From: Rhizobiales bacterium Ga0077537
Lineage (GTDB): Bacteria > Pseudomonadota > Alphaproteobacteria > Rhizobiales > Hyphomicrobiaceae
NCBI GenBank assembly: GCA_001464955.1
Contig: LNEM01000006.1
Coordinates: 62,001 to 126,000 of the forward strand
Direction: 5' to 3'
DNA: 64,000 bases
In this document: positions 60,319-64,000 of the stretch, piece after piece
Position numbering within the stretch: position 1 is the first letter of the stretch
Layout: each line of letters begins with the position of its first letter
Notes under the pieces: generated by a model
Seen by the model: the letters and a program-made list of their open reading frames with translations, nothing else
The model's database searches: none
What the model was told of the DNA's origin: nothing
Made by a program: the position numbers and the translations under genes

Positions 60319-63291
60319 ATGTCGGGCCGGGGGTCCAATTTTGCGTATCTCGCAGTCTATGACGCGCAGCTGGCACGGCTCGGCGCGCTTGCCGAGCTGC
60401 GCTTTCACGACGACCCCAATAGCTGCCTCATCAAGCTGCGCCAGTTCGCCGAGCTTCTCGCCCAGCATCTCGCTGCCCGCATGGGCCTCTACACGACGGC
60501 TGACGAGCCGTTCAACGATCTCCTGAAGCGGCTGAAGGCCGAACGCGCCATGCCGCGCGAGGCCGGTGACCTCTTCCACCAACTGCGCATCGTCGGCAAC
60601 GCGGCCGCGCACGCTCACAAGGACGACCACGCGGACGCCCTGACGGCGCTGAAGGTCGCCCGGCAGCTCGCGATCTGGTTCCACACGACTTTCGGTCGTG
60701 ACAAGGCCTTCAAGCCGGGGCCGTTCATCCCGCCCGCCTCGCCGTCCGACATCTCGAACGATCTGCGCGCCGAGATCGAGCGCCTGAGCGCCGCCCTACG
60801 TGACAGCCAGTCCGCTGCCGAGCGGGCCCGCGCTGATGCCGATCAACAGGCACGCGAGAAAGAGACAGCACAGGAGACCGCACGACGCGAGGCCACCGAG
60901 CGCGCGCTCTGGGAGCAACTCGCGCAGGAGGCCGAAACCCACAAGCTGCAGCTTGCAGCCGAGCTCGCCGCGCTTCAGAAGAGCGCCGAGGCCGAGCCGC
61001 CCAAGACCATCGCGTTCCTGCACGAAAAGGCCGAGAGCGCGGCGCGCGCCATCGACCTCGACGAGGCCGCGACCCGCGCCATCATCGACCAGCAGCTCCG
61101 CAACCGGGGCTGGATGGCCGACAGCAGGACCCTCACCTTCGCTGCAGGCGCGCGCCCTGCGAAAGGCCAGAACATGGCGATTGCCGAATGGCCGACGGCC
61201 ACCGGCCCCGCCGACTATGCCCTCTTTGCCGGCCTGACACTGCTCGGCGTCGTCGAAGCCAAGCGTCAGCGCAAGAACGTCTCGGCGGCACTGACCCAAT
61301 CGGAACGCTACTCGAAAGGCGTGAAGCTCGGCGCCGAGGGCAGCTTTGCCGGCGGTCCATGGGGCGAGTTCAAGGTGCCGTTCCTGTTCGCAATCAACGG
61401 GCGGCCGTACCTGAAGCAGATCGAGACCGAGAGCGGCATCTGGTTCCGCGACGCGCGTTCGCCTACCAATCTCGTCCGGCCGCTCAGCGACTGGTTCACG
61501 CCGGAGGGGCTCAAAGCCGAGCTGGAGATCGACCGCGACAAGGCGGACGCTGCGCTCAAGACCGAGCCGTTCAATTTCGGGTTCCCGCTCCGGCCCTATC
61601 AGCAATCGGCCATCGAGGCGATCGAGTCCGGCCTCGCGGACGGCAGGCGCGCCATGCTCGCCGCCATGGCTACCGGCACCGGCAAGACCAAGCTCGCGAT
61701 TGCGTTTCTCTATCGTGTGCTCGCCGCCGGCCGCTTCCGCCGCGTCTGCTTCGTCGTCGATCGCAGCGCGCTCGGCAACCAGACGCGAGACGAGTTCACG
61801 ACGACCAAGGTCGTGGGCCCTCGCGCCTTCGCCGACATCTTCGGCCTGAAGGGCCTTGAGGACATCGCCCCCGACCTCGACACGCGCGTCCACATCTGCA
61901 CGATCCAGGGGCTCGTCAAGCGCGTGCTCTACGCCGCCGAGCCCGCCGACGTGCCACCCATCGACCAGTACGACCTCATGCTGATCGACGAGTGTCACCG
62001 GGGCTATCTGCTCGACCGCGAGATGTCGGACGCGGAGCTGGGCTTCCGCAGCCAGGACGACTACGTCTCCAAATATCGCCGCGTGCTCGAGCATTTCGAT
62101 GCAGTCAAGATCGGCCTCACCGCGACCCCGGCGCTTCACACCGTCCAGATCTTCGGCGATCCCGTCTTCACCTACTCGTACCGGGAGGCCAGCGGCACCA
62201 CACGGCAACGGGTCTCTGGAGGCAACCTCAAAAAGATGCCGGTTTCAGTGCCGCCGTTGCCCGAGCAACGTCGCATCGTTGCCAAGCTCGACGGCCTACG
62301 CGCCCGCTCGTCCCGCGCCCGCAACGAACTCGACCGCATCCCCAATCTGATCGAGCGCTACAAGCAGGCCATCCTCGCCAAGGCGTTCTCCGGAGAGCTC
62401 ACGGCGAATTGGCGCGCAGTTGACAGCGGAACAATCGATGCCGCCCAGTTCGTTGCGGACCGTCAAGAGCTTATTGCGCTGATCGCCGGAGAGGCAGGCC
62501 GAGGCCGAGATGAGAAGTCAGCATTGATAGCAACAGATGAGGATCTCCGCGCTCAGCTCTGCGCCGCCTCCGAAGATAACGAACTCCCGGATAAGTGGAC
62601 CTGGGCGAGCCTCGGACAGGTGTGCGGCATTTACGTGGGGGCCACGCCTAGTCGTAAAGAAGCCGGTTATTGGGGCGGCAACATCAACTGGGTTAGCAGC
62701 GGAGAAGTTGCGTTCTGTCGCATTAGCGGCACCGAGGAGCACATAACACAAGCTGGCCTCAACAGCGCTTCGACACGCATCCACCCGCCCGGCACCGTTC
62801 TCCTTGGCATGATCGGCGAAGGCAAGACACGCGGCCAAGCCGCCATTCTCGACGTGCCGGCTTGCAACAACCAAAACTGTGCCGCAATTCGGGTATCGGA
62901 GGCCGGCGATCCTCCGAAGTACGTCTATTGGTACCTCTACCTTTCCTACGAAAAAACGCGGACTTCCGGTGCAGGCAACAATCAACCCGCTCTAAATAAG
63001 GATCGCGTTCAACGGCTTCCGATTCCGCTCGCTCCTCCCGACGAAGCCCTTCAGGTCGTCGCCGCGATCGAAACCGCTTTCGAATGGATCAATCGCATCG
63101 AACGCGACTACTCCCTCGCCGAACGGCTTCTACCCCGCCTCGATGGGGCCATCCTCGCGAAGGCGTTCCGTGGTGAGCTTGTCCCCCAGGACCCAAACGA
63201 TGAACCCGCCTCGGTGCTGCTGGAGCGGATAAAGGCTCAGCGCGAACACGATGCGACGCGAACACGACGACATGCAGGTCGGCATGGCTAA
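60319..63291 (+). pseudogene. HsdR::HsdS chimera (type I restriction fragment fusion)
   Basis: A 990-residue frame. Residues 1 to about 624 are HsdR: an N-terminal DUF4145-like part, the nuclease core PADYALFAGLTLLGVVEAKR, Walker A MATGTGKTK, DECH and motif III GLTATP. At about Ala624 (near base 62190) it switches to HsdS: SGTTRQRVSGGNLKKM and PPLPEQRRIVAKLD, then a second target-recognition domain. The second helicase half, hsdM and the first target domain are missing. The frame is open, so an in-frame deletion is the simplest reading; a working enzyme is unlikely. Confidence 0.75.
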
Positions 63292-63859
63292 TCCGACGAT
63301 ACAAACGGACACTGCTGAGGCCGCTGTCCTCCTCAGCGGGGGGATGGACTCGGCCGCTTGCGCACACATGCTTTTGCGAAAGGGCTACCGTGTACGAGGT
63401 CTTTTTATCGATTTCGGGCAGGCTGCCGTTGCCCCTGAAGCCACTGCTGTTTCAACGCTGGCAAACATCCTCGGCATCGCGGTCACCACGATCTCGGCAT
63501 CTGCTCCCAACAGGTTCGGTTCCGGCGAACTGGTGGGCCGCAACGCCTTTCTAGTCATGTCGGGTATCTTCCTGGGCGGCGCACACTCCGGCCTCATCGC
63601 CATCGGCATTCATGCCGGCACGCCCTATTACGATTGCTCTCCTCCCTTTCTCTCGCGGATGAAGCAAGTGGCCCAGGAGCACACTAGCGGCCGCCTCGAC
63701 GTAGTCGCTCCCCTGCTCGACTGGCACAAACCCGACATTTATTCGTACTTTCAACGTTCCGGCTTGCCCATCGAAGCAACGTATAGTTGCGAATCAGGTA
63801 CGATTCCGCCGTGTGGATCGTGTGCCTCATGCCGCGACCGGAGGGCGTTGGGATGTTAG
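63284..63859 (+). CDS. QueC-like deazaguanine enzyme
   Basis: A 191-residue PP-loop protein. LLSGGMDSAACAHMLL is the ATP loop, GRNAFLVMSG the central region and CESGTIPPCGSCASCRDR the four-Cys zinc site. QueC makes 7-cyano-7-deazaguanine; relatives in defence operons act on other targets. The ATG at 63284 with AGGTCGG is chosen; the longer frame is not supported. Overlaps the chimera by eight bases. Confidence 0.8.
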   Translation: MANPTIQTDTAEAAVLLSGGMDSAACAHMLLRKGYRVRGLFIDFGQAAVAPEATAVSTLANILGIAVTTISASAPNRFGSGELVGRNAFLVMSGIFLGGAHSGLIAIGIHAGTPYYDCSPPFLSRMKQVAQEHTSGRLDVVAPLLDWHKPDIYSYFQRSGLPIEATYSCESGTIPPCGSCASCRDRRALGC

Positions 63860-64000
63860 CGAAGCGAAGGGGGTTCTACCTCGATGGCAATGAGATCATC
63901 AGAACGCCTCTGCTGCTGCCTTCGTTCTCCAGCAAGGGCTTCCCGGAAGTCCAGGAGATCATCGAAGCAACGTCCGACGTCATTGACGGGCCTTGCCTCA
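63853..64000 (+). CDS. Possible transglycosylase-like protein, partial
   Basis: Forty-nine residues before the right edge (MLAKRRGFYLDGNEIIRTPL, LLPSFSSKGFPEV). The TPLLLPSF segment is reminiscent of tRNA-guanine transglycosylase-type starts (TPxFxP), which go with QueC-like genes in defence operons. It overlaps the QueC-like gene by seven bases. Too short to be certain. Confidence 0.45.
   Translation, partial: MLAKRRGFYLDGNEIIRTPLLLPSFSSKGFPEVQEIIEATSDVIDGPCL

Noticed and set aside
60796-62208. 470-codon minus-strand frame over hsdR
   Set aside because: Antisense of a restriction gene with all motifs on the plus strand; composition typical of GC-rich shadow.

Overview
The window reads as high-GC alphaproteobacterial DNA, most likely order Hyphomicrobiales. 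The grounds are the codon bias, the tRNA-Ala type 3' end, and the style of the sulfur-assimilation and plasmid genes. Almost everything belongs to mobile DNA or its cargo. No ribosomal or core housekeeping genes are present and no intact tRNA was found.

Bases 1-19.5 kb are an accessory backbone. A partial ParD-type antitoxin is followed by a leftward string of small overlapping genes under an adenine methyltransferase, several of them sharing one repeated fold. Then come a serine resolvase with a possible res site, a membrane protein with a primase-type C-terminus, a GGDEF-EAL protein, an ArdC antirestriction protein, and a rightward operon (14.3-19.5 kb) around an orphan VirD4/TraG-like ATPase with three membrane proteins and one exported protein, but no type IV secretion channel genes. 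Bases 19.9-38.3 kb are a sulfur cargo: leftward sulfate uptake (cysAWT, two sulfate-binding proteins), a CysB-type regulator, a 1-Cys peroxiredoxin, sulfite reductase (cysIJ), siroheme synthase (cysG) and a degenerate ferredoxin, with a divergent alkanesulfonate operon (ssuADCB). Genes for ATP sulfurylase, APS/PAPS reductase and the flavin reductase SsuE are absent, so this cargo depends on partners elsewhere. Two short Cys-rich leader peptides, each with a ribosome binding site, precede the sulfate-uptake genes and the ssu genes and suggest cysteine-sensing attenuation of both.

Bases 38.3-43.8 kb hold relics of a recombinase and an IS630 transposase, then an iteron origin with repA, a ribbon-helix-helix gene, parA and a tyrosine integrase that lies beside a 35-bp tRNA-Ala 3' end. 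This looks like attR of an integrated plasmid or ICE that extends left out of the window and carries the sulfur genes.

Bases 43.85-64 kb look like a second, mobilizable element: an AlpA-like regulator, a degenerate AAA protein beside a soluble FtsH-like metalloprotease, a trypsin-like protease, RepL, MobC and a relaxase, a second ParA pair, then stacked addiction and defence genes: Phd/PIN, a CcdA-like antitoxin, HipBA, Fic, a HsdR::HsdS chimera, and a QueC-like enzyme with the start of a possible transglycosylase-like gene. The strongest leads are the paired Cys leader peptides, the pseudo-AAA/FtsH-like pair, the HsdR::HsdS fusion, the QueC-like pair at the right edge, and a duplicated double hairpin with a compensatory base change flanking fic.
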